In this document: one piece after another, positions 23,648 through 31,572 of the stretch
Position numbering within the stretch: position 1 is the first letter of the stretch
Layout: each line of letters begins with the position of its first letter
Origin: Lachnospiraceae bacterium
GTDB lineage: Bacteria > Bacillota > Clostridia > Lachnospirales > Lachnospiraceae
Direction: 5' to 3'
Assembly (NCBI GenBank): GCA_019420465.1
Contig: JAHZHB010000131.1
Location: forward strand, 1-42,246
Length of the DNA: 42,246 bases
The notes under the pieces: generated by a model
Database searches by the model: none
Told to the model about the DNA's origin: nothing
The model's input: only the letters and a program-made list of their open reading frames with translations
Program-made: the position numbers and the translations under genes

Positions 23648-24487
23648 ATGAAGATGTATGAGATTGGCCTGTATGAGAAAGCTATGCCGGGGGAACTGTC
23701 CTGGAGGGATAAGCTTCTGACGGCTAAGGAGCTGGGCTATGATTTTGTGGAGCTTAGTGTGGATGAGACGGATGCCAAGCTGGCCCGGCTGGATATGACA
23801 AGGGAGGAGAGACTGGAGATTCTGCAGATCATGAATGAGGTCGGGGTTTCTTTCCGTAGTATGTGTCTGTCCGGTCACAGAAAATATCCGTTGGGCAGTG
23901 CAGATCCGGCAATTTGTGCGCGTGGTATGGAAATCATGGAAAAAGCCGTACAGCTGGCGGCTGATCTGGGCATCCGGATCATTCAGCTGGCGGGATATGA
24001 TGTCTATTATGAGGATTCCACACCGGAGACGGTGGCCCGTTTTGGAGAAAATCTGAAAAAAGCGACGATGATGGCGGCAAAGGCCGGTGTACTGCTGGGC
24101 TTTGAGACGATGGAAACGGAGTTTATGAATACGGTTGGCAAAGCCATGAAATATGTGGACCTTGTTAATTCTCCATACCTGGGGGTATATCCGGATTCCG
24201 GTAATCTGAAAAATGCTGCTGTGACATATGGCACGGATGTCTATGAGGATATCCGAAGTGGTGCCGGTCATACGGTAGCGATGCATCTGAAAGAGACGGT
24301 GCCGGGTAAGTTCCGTGAGATTCATTTTGGCACAGGTCATGTCGATTTCCGGAAAACGATCGATACAGCATGGGAGATCGGCGTCCGCCGGTTTGTAACC
24401 GAGATGTGGTATGTCGGTCAGGAAAACTGGAAAGAAGATATCCGTGAGGCGCATGATATGATGAGCGCAATCCTGGATAAAAAGTAA
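23648..24487 (+). CDS. ulaE: L-ribulose-5-phosphate 3-epimerase (UlaE/SgbU type)
   Basis: A TIM-barrel isomerase of 279 residues that converts L-xylulose 5-phosphate to L-ribulose 5-phosphate, a step in L-ascorbate, L-lyxose or L-xylulose use. The metal ligands of the family are all present: Glu153 in GFETMETEF, Asp183 in GVYPDSGN, His213 in VAMHLKE and Glu252 in FVTEMWYVG. It begins 26 bp after lyxK, with GAGAGG ahead. No araD-like 4-epimerase follows in the window, so entry into the pentose phosphate pathway needs an enzyme from elsewhere. Confidence 0.9.
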   Translation: MKMYEIGLYEKAMPGELSWRDKLLTAKELGYDFVELSVDETDAKLARLDMTREERLEILQIMNEVGVSFRSMCLSGHRKYPLGSADPAICARGMEIMEKAVQLAADLGIRIIQLAGYDVYYEDSTPETVARFGENLKKATMMAAKAGVLLGFETMETEFMNTVGKAMKYVDLVNSPYLGVYPDSGNLKNAAVTYGTDVYEDIRSGAGHTVAMHLKETVPGKFREIHFGTGHVDFRKTIDTAWEIGVRRFVTEMWYVGQENWKEDIREAHDMMSAILDKK

Positions 24488-24532
24488 GAGACGAGTATCA
24501 GGGTAATCAGACAGATACAATGACAGCAATAG

Positions 24533-24570
24533 AAAAAGCGGGACACCGGATCATTCCGGTGCCCCGCTTC
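24533..24570 (-). terminator. Terminator shared by converging ulaE and YesN-like genes
   Basis: Arms at 24536-24550 and 24555-24569 form a 15-bp stem with one mismatch and a TCAT loop. On the minus strand it runs into TTTTTCTATTG, so it mainly serves the YesN-like gene, whose last codons lie within the stem. The plus-strand T tract is poor. Confidence 0.65.
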
Positions 24571-25312
24571 TGTATTCGAGCGGGCTCATACCCATATATT
24601 TTTTGAAAATGCGACTGAAATAGCCCTGTTCCGGATAGCCGACGGTTTCACCGATCTGGCGGACGGACAGCTCCGGATTGTGGATCAGAAGCTGCTGGGC
24701 CTTCTGCATGCGCAGATTGATGATGTACTTGTTGGGGGAGGTATCGTACTGCTGATAAAAGATCTTGGTCAGATAGCTGGAGCTGTAGTGTAGCTGGGAA
24801 GCAATCTGGTTCAGATTGATCTCTTCATTATAGTGGTGCTGCAAATACTGCATCAGCTCTTCGGCGATCTGCTCGGAGGTTTTGTGCTCGGAATCTCCGG
24901 AAAAAGCAGCAGAATCCTCAGCATTGCGAACCATCAGCTTTTGCTTCACTTTTTGCAGGGCTTTTTCGAGCTCCTCCGGTTCCACCGGCTTCAACAGGTA
25001 ATCAGATACCTGCAGACGGATCGCACTGCGGGCATATTCAAAATCAGAAAAACCGCTGGTGATGATAAATTCCATTTCAGGAAACTGCGCCCGGGCTTTT
25101 TCAATCAGTTCAATACCGCCCATAACAGGCATCCGGATATCGCTGATCACAATGTCCGGATGTTTTTCACAGATCAGCTTAAGTGCCTGACTGCCGGTCT
25201 GTGCTGTAGCAACTACGTTGAAATCCGGGCAGAATTTTTCAACTTTTTTAACGAGGCTGTTGAGCTGCAGCTCTTCATCCTCGGCAATGATGATCTTGTA
25301 TTGTGTTGCCAT
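24551..25312 (-). CDS. YesN-like response regulator, AraC-type DNA binding
   Basis: A 253-residue response regulator. The receiver domain has EDEE at 11-14, phosphorylated Asp58 in ISDIRMP, and the lysine of LLKPVEP near 107. The C-terminal 100 residues form an AraC-type double helix-turn-helix: INLNQIASQLHYSSSYLTKIF and VRQIGETVGYPEQGYFSRIFK. An extra 8 codons upstream are possible, but the ATG at 25312 follows GGAGG with proper spacing and starts MATQYKIII. It works with the sensor kinase encoded just upstream and probably controls the divergent sugar ABC importer, as is usual for YesMN-type systems. Confidence 0.93.
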   Translation of the reverse strand: MATQYKIIIAEDEELQLNSLVKKVEKFCPDFNVVATAQTGSQALKLICEKHPDIVISDIRMPVMGGIELIEKARAQFPEMEFIITSGFSDFEYARSAIRLQVSDYLLKPVEPEELEKALQKVKQKLMVRNAEDSAAFSGDSEHKTSEQIAEELMQYLQHHYNEEINLNQIASQLHYSSSYLTKIFYQQYDTSPNKYIINLRMQKAQQLLIHNPELSVRQIGETVGYPEQGYFSRIFKKYMGMSPLEYRSGAPE

Positions 25313-25422
25313 ATGTATTTCCTCCGCAAACTGCATGCAAGATTAAAACACTGCATACATAGCTATATCATACCATACTTTGCTGCAAATGCGAAAGAAC
25401 AGATTGGAATAGGTAAAACAGA

Positions 25423-27204
25423 TCAGTGTATCCGGCGCCCGATTGTTACGATCGCATGTCCGGCATCTGTATTACCAATCTCAAAGATCATATCCTCGCC
25501 GGCATACAGATGCCAGCGCAGATAGACATTCAGCGTGCCCATACCGTTGATCTGCATTTCGGGAAGTCCCAGAAGGCCTTCAGCTGTGTGGATACGTGCC
25601 CATATGGTTTTCAGTGCTTCATCGGAAAATCCTTTGCCGGAATCCATAACTTCGATCTTCCAGCCGTCTTCGATGCGGTATCCATGGATGGCGATTCCCC
25701 ACGGTGGCTCGGAATCGATACCGTATTTGATCGCATTTTCCACCAGCGGCTGAATGATCAGGCGGGGTATATTTTGCGACAGGATCGCCGGGTCGATATC
25801 GATCATATAGTTTAAACTGCTCTGGTAACGGACTTTCATACAGTCCAGATACTGGTTGACATAATTAATCTCATCCTCCACGGTAACGATGTTTTCTGTA
25901 TTGGTGATATAGCGCATGATCTTTGTCAGATTACGGCACATACGGATAACGTCATCTGACTGGTCATTTTCTGCGAGAGCGATGACGCTGGCCAGAGAAT
26001 TATAGTAAAAATGCGGGTTGATCTGAGACTGCAGAGCCATGTTGCGGGATTTGATCTCCTGTTTCCTGGTTTCCAGAAGCTCGTCCATGGAAACTTTGAG
26101 CTTGGAACGCATCTCGGAAAAGCTTTGGTTCAGTTCGTAGAGCTCTTTGTACTGGTATCCCCGTGGTGCCGGTATCTCTTTGTCCAGCGTGGAGAGTGCA
26201 GTCGTCTGGATCTCTTTCTGGAAATGCTGGATCGGCCGGATCAGCATATGGGAAAGCAGACTGGATAAAAGCAGACTGAGCAGTAAAAGGATCAGACCAA
26301 GTCCGATCATCTGACGGAGCATGCGGTATACGGGGGTCAGGATCTGGCTTTCCGGGATGGAAAGCACCAGTGTCCAGCCGGTGTAACTGGACACAGCGCT
26401 GGCAACGATCTCTCTTTTTCCGGTATCCGGATTGTCAAAATAGGGCAGAGTATCCGAAGACTGGATCGCATCATAATAGGAAAAACCGGATTCTTTCGCA
26501 GTATCATAGGGATAGATGCAGGTGCCATCGGATGTATAAATGTGTATAGACAGATCATCCTTGGCTTTATTCTGGTAGGTAATGACAGAACGAAAGATAC
26601 TTTTGCACCGAAGTGCGGTTTCCACCGCTCCGATCTGGTTGGAATGGGAGTCGCTGTAGGTGCGATACAGCGAAATATACATTTCAGGAGAACCGGAATG
26701 CTTGCGCAGATAATAAGCCCCGTAAGGCTCACTTAAGACTTTCTGACCGCCGGTTTTCAAAATCTGGTCAACATAAGGGTAGTCACCGGCCCGGTAGCTG
26801 TCCCTGGTGGTGGATTCACCTACCCGCAGGATATTGCCGTGAAAATCATACAGGTTGATCTGGTCAACCTTGAGATCGACACCATTGATCGTTGTACACA
26901 GGTCAGCAAAATCATCCAGGGGAACGGTATTCAGATACAGCGTTTTTTCACCCAGCAGGTGGCGCAGGGTGGAACTGTAATTGATATTGATCGATACCGC
27001 ATCCAGTTTTTCAATCTCGGCATCTGTCTGTGCCTGGAAGGAGGTCGCCTGATTATCCAGTGTCGTCAGCTCCTGGGAGACCAGAATACTGGACTGGTAA
27101 CGGTAAAAACCGATGATAAAGATCAGTAAAAACAGACTCGCCATGCCGGCAAAGGCAATAAAAAAGACGGTCTGCAGATGAATCTGACGGGAATGTTTTT
27201 TCAT
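25423..27204 (-). CDS. YesM-like sensor histidine kinase
   Basis: A sensor of the LytS/YesM group, 593 residues from the ATG at 27204. One membrane span at about 11-35 and a second near 280-300 bracket an extracellular sensing region of some 240 residues (dCache-like by position). A HAMP segment follows, then the His_kinase motif LQSQINPHFYYNSLASVIALAE with the phospho-accepting His, and a HATPase domain with QPLVENAIKYGI, DSGKGF and GMGTLNVYLRWHL. The frame is open to an ATG at 27294; none of the in-frame starts has a clear ribosome site, and 27204 gives the usual family N-terminus MKKHSRQIHLQ. It pairs with the AraC-type regulator downstream and is divergent from the sugar-binding lipoprotein gene. 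Confidence 0.9.
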   Translation of the reverse strand: MKKHSRQIHLQTVFFIAFAGMASLFLLIFIIGFYRYQSSILVSQELTTLDNQATSFQAQTDAEIEKLDAVSININYSSTLRHLLGEKTLYLNTVPLDDFADLCTTINGVDLKVDQINLYDFHGNILRVGESTTRDSYRAGDYPYVDQILKTGGQKVLSEPYGAYYLRKHSGSPEMYISLYRTYSDSHSNQIGAVETALRCKSIFRSVITYQNKAKDDLSIHIYTSDGTCIYPYDTAKESGFSYYDAIQSSDTLPYFDNPDTGKREIVASAVSSYTGWTLVLSIPESQILTPVYRMLRQMIGLGLILLLLSLLLSSLLSHMLIRPIQHFQKEIQTTALSTLDKEIPAPRGYQYKELYELNQSFSEMRSKLKVSMDELLETRKQEIKSRNMALQSQINPHFYYNSLASVIALAENDQSDDVIRMCRNLTKIMRYITNTENIVTVEDEINYVNQYLDCMKVRYQSSLNYMIDIDPAILSQNIPRLIIQPLVENAIKYGIDSEPPWGIAIHGYRIEDGWKIEVMDSGKGFSDEALKTIWARIHTAEGLLGLPEMQINGMGTLNVYLRWHLYAGEDMIFEIGNTDAGHAIVTIGRRIH

Positions 27205-27344
27205 AAGGCAGGACGCTCTTTTCATATAAAATAGGATAAAACAGCTGGTGTTTTTCCGGGTTATCATATCATATTTTTGGTTTTCCTGCATCAAAAAACG
27301 GGATACGATAGTAGCTTTGACGGTAAAAAAGTGTAAAAAAATGC

Positions 27345-27363
27345 GATATTAGTTAAAAATATC
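27345..27363. promoter_or_regulatory. Inverted repeat upstream of the ABC importer promoter
   Basis: GATATT (27345-27350) and AATATC (27358-27363) form an exact 6-7-6 inverted repeat about 60-70 bp ahead of the expected transcription start. This is a reasonable position for an AraC-type activator such as the YesN-like protein. No footprint or consensus supports it directly. Confidence 0.3.
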
Positions 27364-27383
27364 CAAATTCCAAAACAAAAAGT

Positions 27384-27415
27384 GCATGGTTTTTGTGATT
27401 TTGAAGCTCTATAAT
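27384..27415 (+). promoter_or_regulatory. Promoter of the sugar ABC importer operon
   Basis: A perfect -10 box TATAAT is at 27410-27415. The -35 position at 27387-27392 reads TGGTTT, a poor match, which suggests that an activator is needed. GCATGGTT at 27384-27391 also appears at the same distance from the -10 box in front of the ECF gene (30830). A short palindrome GTTAC-G-GTAAC follows at 27436-27446 in the 5' leader. Confidence 0.6.
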
Positions 27416-27465
27416 GAATGCACATGAAACGAAAGGTTACGGTAACGTAAAAGGAGGAAGAAAAC

Positions 27466-28878
27466 ATGAAAAGAAAAGCATTAAGCGCAGTCCTTTGCCT
27501 GGCTATGGTAACAGGTATGCTGGCTGGCTGCGGCAGCACATCTTCATCTGCAGCAGCAGAAAACAGTGCAGCACCGGCAGCAAGTGAAGCTACAAGCGAT
27601 GCTTCCGCAACAGAAGACGCAAGCGCAGCAGAAGAGAGTACAGCTTCTACAGAGGATTTCTCCGGCGAAGAGCTGAGTATCCTGGTATCCCAGGACTGGA
27701 TGAATGACTGCTGGGATGATGTCATTGCAAACTTCGAAGACAAATACGATGTAACGGTTGACCTGCAGACGATTCCGGCAGATCAGTATGACGATACACT
27801 CCAGACCAAGCTGACTACAGATTCCTGTGCAGATATCTTCTGGATTCAGTCTAACCCGTTCGCTATCGATTCCGTGATCGTAGATCCGGACAAATACTGT
27901 ATCGATATGACAGGTGAGTCATGGCAGAGCATTATTCCGGAAGCCAGACTTTCTTCCTGCATGACAAATGACAAGCTGTATGGTCTGCAGCTGTGGACAA
28001 ACTCTCCGGAGTACGTTATGGTCTACAACAAGTCAATGTTTGATGAGCTCGGTATCACAGAGTTCCCGAAGACATATGCAGATTTAAAAGCAGCATGTGA
28101 AAAGATTTCCGCAAGCGGTGTTACACCGTGGTTCCTGGCTGGTTCCGAAGGCTGGGTACAGGCACTGGCATTCTTCCAGATCGGTGGTGTTTACGAAGAA
28201 GCACAGCCGGGTCTGTATGATGCTTTAAACAACAACACAGCTACATTCGCAGACAACGAAAAGATGCTCGAAGTTCTGGGCCAGTTCAAAGAGCTGTCTG
28301 ATGCAGGATACCTTGGAGAGGACTGGATCGGCGCTACAAACGCTAACCTGGACAACGATTTCGCAGACAGAAAGATCGCTATGGCAATGGCTAACCCGGG
28401 CGAGATCTCCGCTATCAAAGAAGCTGGTGCAGAAGATGAGTTCGGTATCGCTCTGATCCCGCTGGGTGACAACGATACATACCCGACTAACCCGGCTGGT
28501 CCGACCATGTTTGGTTACAAAGGTTCTGAGCATCCGGAACTGGTTAAAGAGTTCTTCAGATTCTGTACAACAACAGAAAGCCTGCAGTCCATCCTTGACA
28601 AACACACCAACTGGACAAATATCGCTGTAAACGATGAAAACGTAGAACAGCACTGGCTGCCGCAGGAAGAGGAGCTGATCAACAGCGTAGATACTTCCAA
28701 ACAGCAGACACCGGTACTTCAGACTGGTACAAAATATACCAACGATTCCTGGGGCAAGTTCTGTGAAGATATGATCGCATACTGCCAGGGCTCCATGGAA
28801 GCTAACGATGTTCTGAAGAACATGGATTCCAACCGTGCAGAGAGCGCTAAAGTCGCTAACGACGAGAACTGGAAATAA
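27466..28878 (+). CDS. Sugar ABC transporter substrate-binding lipoprotein
   Basis: An extracellular solute-binding protein (family 1) of 470 residues that delivers a carbohydrate to the permeases encoded downstream. The signal peptide carries a lipobox ending LAGC with Cys22 as lipid anchor, followed by a flexible Ser/Ala/Glu-rich linker to about residue 65. The mature fold begins ELSILVSQDW and shows typical sugar-binder patterns, such as YNKSMFDELGI and FPKTYADLKAACEKI. AAGGAGG precedes the start. It is the first gene of the operon, downstream of an activator-type promoter and divergent from the YesM-like kinase. Confidence 0.94.
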   Translation: MKRKALSAVLCLAMVTGMLAGCGSTSSSAAAENSAAPAASEATSDASATEDASAAEESTASTEDFSGEELSILVSQDWMNDCWDDVIANFEDKYDVTVDLQTIPADQYDDTLQTKLTTDSCADIFWIQSNPFAIDSVIVDPDKYCIDMTGESWQSIIPEARLSSCMTNDKLYGLQLWTNSPEYVMVYNKSMFDELGITEFPKTYADLKAACEKISASGVTPWFLAGSEGWVQALAFFQIGGVYEEAQPGLYDALNNNTATFADNEKMLEVLGQFKELSDAGYLGEDWIGATNANLDNDFADRKIAMAMANPGEISAIKEAGAEDEFGIALIPLGDNDTYPTNPAGPTMFGYKGSEHPELVKEFFRFCTTTESLQSILDKHTNWTNIAVNDENVEQHWLPQEEELINSVDTSKQQTPVLQTGTKYTNDSWGKFCEDMIAYCQGSMEANDVLKNMDSNRAESAKVANDENWK

Positions 28879-28905
28879 TTGAGAACCGCCGCTAAGGCAG
28901 ATGTA

Positions 28906-28933
28906 TATGCCGGGGGTTTAAACCCCCGGCATA
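28906..28933. repeat. 28-bp perfect palindrome between lipoprotein and permease genes
   Basis: The stretch from 28906 (TATGCCGGGGG) to 28933 (CCCCCGGCATA) is a perfect palindrome centred on TTTAAA, giving a GC-rich stem. No T tract follows, so it is unlikely to end transcription fully. At this position such stems usually protect the upstream mRNA or lower expression of the permeases compared with the binding protein. Confidence 0.75.
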
Positions 28934-29016
28934 ACTTTGCTAATAGTTATAAAAAAGGGTGTTGACCACCTTGTAACTGCTGACTTTGAACATCCTTAAA
29001 AAGAGGTATTTGCAAC

Positions 29017-29895
29017 ATGAACAAAAAGAAAGTATATCCCTATTGGTTTCTGATCGTTCCGTTGGTCCTGTACGGTGTATTTTTCCTGCTGCCGAGTATT
29101 CTTGGTATTTTCTATTCTTTCACAGACTGGAATGCCCGTTCTATGGGAGAGGTGAGCTTTGTAGGACTGCAGAACTATATCGAGATCTTTACATCCGATA
29201 AAAACTATCTTTCCGGTATCGGCCATACGCTGATGTTTACGATCGTTTCCAACATTGTAAAACTGGTTCCGGCGCTGTTTCTGGCTATCATGCTGCAGGA
29301 AGGCCTGAAAGGTAAAAACTTTTACCGTACGATCCTGTACCTGCCGTCAATCCTGCCGTTTGTTATTATCGGTATTACCTTCAAATCCGTACTGAACTAC
29401 GATACAGGTCTTTTAAACGGTTTCCTGGATGCCGTTCATCTGGGATTCTTAAAGCAGAAATGGCTGTCTGACTTAAATATCGTCTGGGGTTCCGTTATCG
29501 GTGTCGATGCCTGGAGAGGTATCGGTTATGTTATGACAATTTTCATCGCAGGTCTGGGTGCAATCCCGAAAACCTATTATGAAGCAGCACAGATCGACGG
29601 TGCAAGCTTCTGGCAGCGTTTAAAGAGCATCACACTGCCGATGCTGACAGGTTCTATCATGATCAACCTGGTATTCGGTATCACCTATGGTCTGAAAGTA
29701 TTTGATATCATCTACGTTCTGACAAACGGTGGACCGGGTCATGCAACAGAGGTTGTTACGACATATTCCTACCAGTTATATGCGGACGGTGCTTACGGTA
29801 TGTCCACTGCATTTAATACCGTATTGCTGATCCTGACCGCGATCGCCGGTATTTTCGTTGTTCGAACAATGAGTAAGAAGGAGGTACAGCAGTAA
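29017..29895 (+). CDS. Sugar ABC transporter permease 1
   Basis: A MalF-type inner membrane permease of 292 residues with six predicted spans, starting MNKKKVYPYWFLIVPLVLYG. The EAA loop that contacts the ATPase is at about 189-210 (EAAQIDGASFWQRLKSITLP). It is preceded by AAAGAGG and ends in TAATG, where its stop overlaps the start of the second permease by one base. No ATPase gene is present; a shared MsmK-type ATPase encoded elsewhere is expected. Confidence 0.94.
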   Translation: MNKKKVYPYWFLIVPLVLYGVFFLLPSILGIFYSFTDWNARSMGEVSFVGLQNYIEIFTSDKNYLSGIGHTLMFTIVSNIVKLVPALFLAIMLQEGLKGKNFYRTILYLPSILPFVIIGITFKSVLNYDTGLLNGFLDAVHLGFLKQKWLSDLNIVWGSVIGVDAWRGIGYVMTIFIAGLGAIPKTYYEAAQIDGASFWQRLKSITLPMLTGSIMINLVFGITYGLKVFDIIYVLTNGGPGHATEVVTTYSYQLYADGAYGMSTAFNTVLLILTAIAGIFVVRTMSKKEVQQ

Positions 29896-30716
29896 TGAGA
29901 AACAGAAAAATAGCCACTGTCTTAAAACAGCTCTGCTGTATTATCCTGAGTCTTATCGTTATTTCACCGTTCTATATGATCGTGATCAACTCGTTCAAGA
30001 CCAAAAACGAGGCAGCCAGAATGTCTCTGGCTTTCCCGACAACATGGGTATTTACAAACTTTGGTGAAGTTATCAAAAAAGGTAAACTGGTACAGGGCTT
30101 TATCAACAGTCTGACCTATGCCGGTGTAGCTACCTTTATTGGTGTGATCGGTGCTGCCATGGCAGCCTATATCATGAGCCGCCGCAGAAACAAATTTACA
30201 AACTTCCTCTACTACTTCGTCCTCTGCGGTCTGTTCTTCCCGGTAAACTATGTAACCTTGATCAAAGTACTGGGTACACTGCAGCTGACCAATACAAAGC
30301 TTGGTATCATCCTGGCCTTCACCAGTGCGATGATTCCGTTCTGTGTATTCACGATCTACAGCTTTGTTATGACGGTTCCGGTAGAGCTGGATGAGGCAGC
30401 CGTGATCGATGGTGCAAGCCCGGTGAAACTGTTTTTCAGCATCATCGTGCCAATGTTAAAACCGACACTGGTAACCTGCTTTATCCTGCAGTTTATGACG
30501 GTATGGAGCGATTTCCTTACACCGTTGTATCTGTCCAGCAAGAGTAAGCTGTTCCCGATGACAATGGCTGTTTACCAGTTCTTTGGTAAGAGTAACAACC
30601 AGTGGCAGTATATCTTCGCTGATATCGTACTGACCTGTCTGCCGGTTATTCTGGTATATCTGGCCGGTCAGAAGTATATCGTGGGTGGTCTGACATCAGG
30701 TGCTGTTAAAGAATAA
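29895..30716 (+). CDS. Sugar ABC transporter permease 2
   Basis: A MalG-type permease of 273 residues, the partner of the preceding permease, with six spans and the EAA loop at about 165-190 (ELDEAAVIDGASPVKLFF). The start codon overlaps the stop of permease 1, so translation is coupled. A strong terminator follows 25 bases later and closes the operon. Confidence 0.94.
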   Translation: MRNRKIATVLKQLCCIILSLIVISPFYMIVINSFKTKNEAARMSLAFPTTWVFTNFGEVIKKGKLVQGFINSLTYAGVATFIGVIGAAMAAYIMSRRRNKFTNFLYYFVLCGLFFPVNYVTLIKVLGTLQLTNTKLGIILAFTSAMIPFCVFTIYSFVMTVPVELDEAAVIDGASPVKLFFSIIVPMLKPTLVTCFILQFMTVWSDFLTPLYLSSKSKLFPMTMAVYQFFGKSNNQWQYIFADIVLTCLPVILVYLAGQKYIVGGLTSGAVKE

Positions 30717-30741
30717 GTATTTCACAAATATGCAAAAAGTG

Positions 30742-30771
30742 ACCGGCAGGTTTTCCTGCCGGTTGTTTTTT
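30742..30771 (+). terminator. Terminator of the sugar ABC operon
   Basis: Arms ACCGGCAGG (30742-30750) and CCTGCCGGT (30755-30763) with a TTTT loop, followed by TGTTTTTTG. Confidence 0.9.
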
Positions 30772-30829
30772 GCCCGAATGGATCAGAAATTTCCCGATTT
30801 CCCAGTGCTTTTATCGGAAAAACAAACTG

Positions 30830-30861
30830 GCATGGTTAAAAATGCAAAAACTGGGTATACA
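30830..30861 (+). promoter_or_regulatory. Possible promoter of the ECF/aminotransferase operon
   Basis: A -10-like TATACA lies at 30856-30861. GCATGGTT at 30830-30837 stands exactly 18 bp upstream of it, the same arrangement as in front of the ABC importer. The -35 match is poor (TGGTTA). Confidence 0.35.
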
Positions 30862-30885
30862 GATAAGTCCACTTTGCGTGTATGA

Positions 30886-30967
30886 TAGGCACAGATTCCA
30901 AAAGGTGCCGAAAAGGAACAGTGTGTCGGGATACGAAATACAAAGAAACGTATCTTCTAAGTGACAC
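30886..30967 (+). promoter_or_regulatory. Structured leader ahead of the ECF S component
   Basis: Two hairpins can form in the leader RNA. The first pairs GGCAC (about 30888) with GTGCC (about 30905). The second is a compound stem of GTGTC with GACAC (30923-30927/30963-30967) and GATACG with CGTATC (30930-30935/30949-30954). The second ends at the ribosome site GGAGAGGG (30968-30975), so its state could affect translation. I could not match it to a known riboswitch core. Confidence 0.35.
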
Positions 30968-30984
30968 GGAGAGGGATTTTTATT

Positions 30985-31539
30985 ATGGAAAATACAAATG
31001 CAAAAGCAGCAGGAAGTCAGGGCACTTCTTCGATTCAGTTTCTTACGGTAACAGCTATTTTTGTTGCGCTGACCTATGTGTTTACTGCATTTATCAACAT
31101 CCGTCTGCCGATCGCGGCAAATGGCGGTCTGGTACATCTGGGTAATGTGCCGCTGTTTATCGGTGCTATCATCTTTGGCAAAAAGACAGGTGCGATCGCC
31201 GGTGGCGTTGGTATGGGCCTGTTTGATCTGCTGTCAGGATGGACAGCCTGGGCACCGTTTACGCTTGTCATCGTCGGTGTGATGGGGTATGCTGTAGGCG
31301 CAATCACAGAAAAAGAAGAACATCAGAAATTTGGCTGGTATGCGCTGGCAATCGCTGTAGCCTGCATCATTAAGGTGGTTGGTTATTATATCGCTGAAGG
31401 CTTGATTTACGGCAACTGGGTAGCGCCGGTAACATCAATTCCGGGAAATCTGGTACAGATCGGTGTAGCCGCAGTGATCGTGCTGATCGTTGTCGGACGC
31501 CTGAATATGGCAGCTAAAAAGATGGGATTAAAAAGATAA
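30985..31539 (+). CDS. ECF-type transporter S component
   Basis: The substrate-binding membrane subunit of an energy-coupling factor importer, 184 residues with about five or six spans. The family pattern is seen in VHLGNVPLFIGAIIFGKKTG and GAIAGGVGMGLFDLLSG. S components bind a vitamin, metal or small organic molecule and borrow a shared EcfAAT module, which is not encoded in the window. The ATG at 30985 follows GGAGAGGG; an in-frame GTG at 30961 lies within a hairpin and is less likely. The next gene, 33 bp on, is a PLP-dependent aminotransferase. The substrate is unknown; a B6 vitamer or the aminotransferase substrate are both possible. Confidence 0.85.
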   Translation: MENTNAKAAGSQGTSSIQFLTVTAIFVALTYVFTAFINIRLPIAANGGLVHLGNVPLFIGAIIFGKKTGAIAGGVGMGLFDLLSGWTAWAPFTLVIVGVMGYAVGAITEKEEHQKFGWYALAIAVACIIKVVGYYIAEGLIYGNWVAPVTSIPGNLVQIGVAAVIVLIVVGRLNMAAKKMGLKR

Positions 31540-31572
31540 GAAAATATCGCAAACAGAAAAGAGGAAGAAAAC

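Noticed and set aside
30845..30984. Known riboswitch class in the ECF leader
   Set aside because: No conserved core of TPP, cobalamin, SAM, THF, preQ1 or purine riboswitches could be found by eye; kept only as an unclassified leader.
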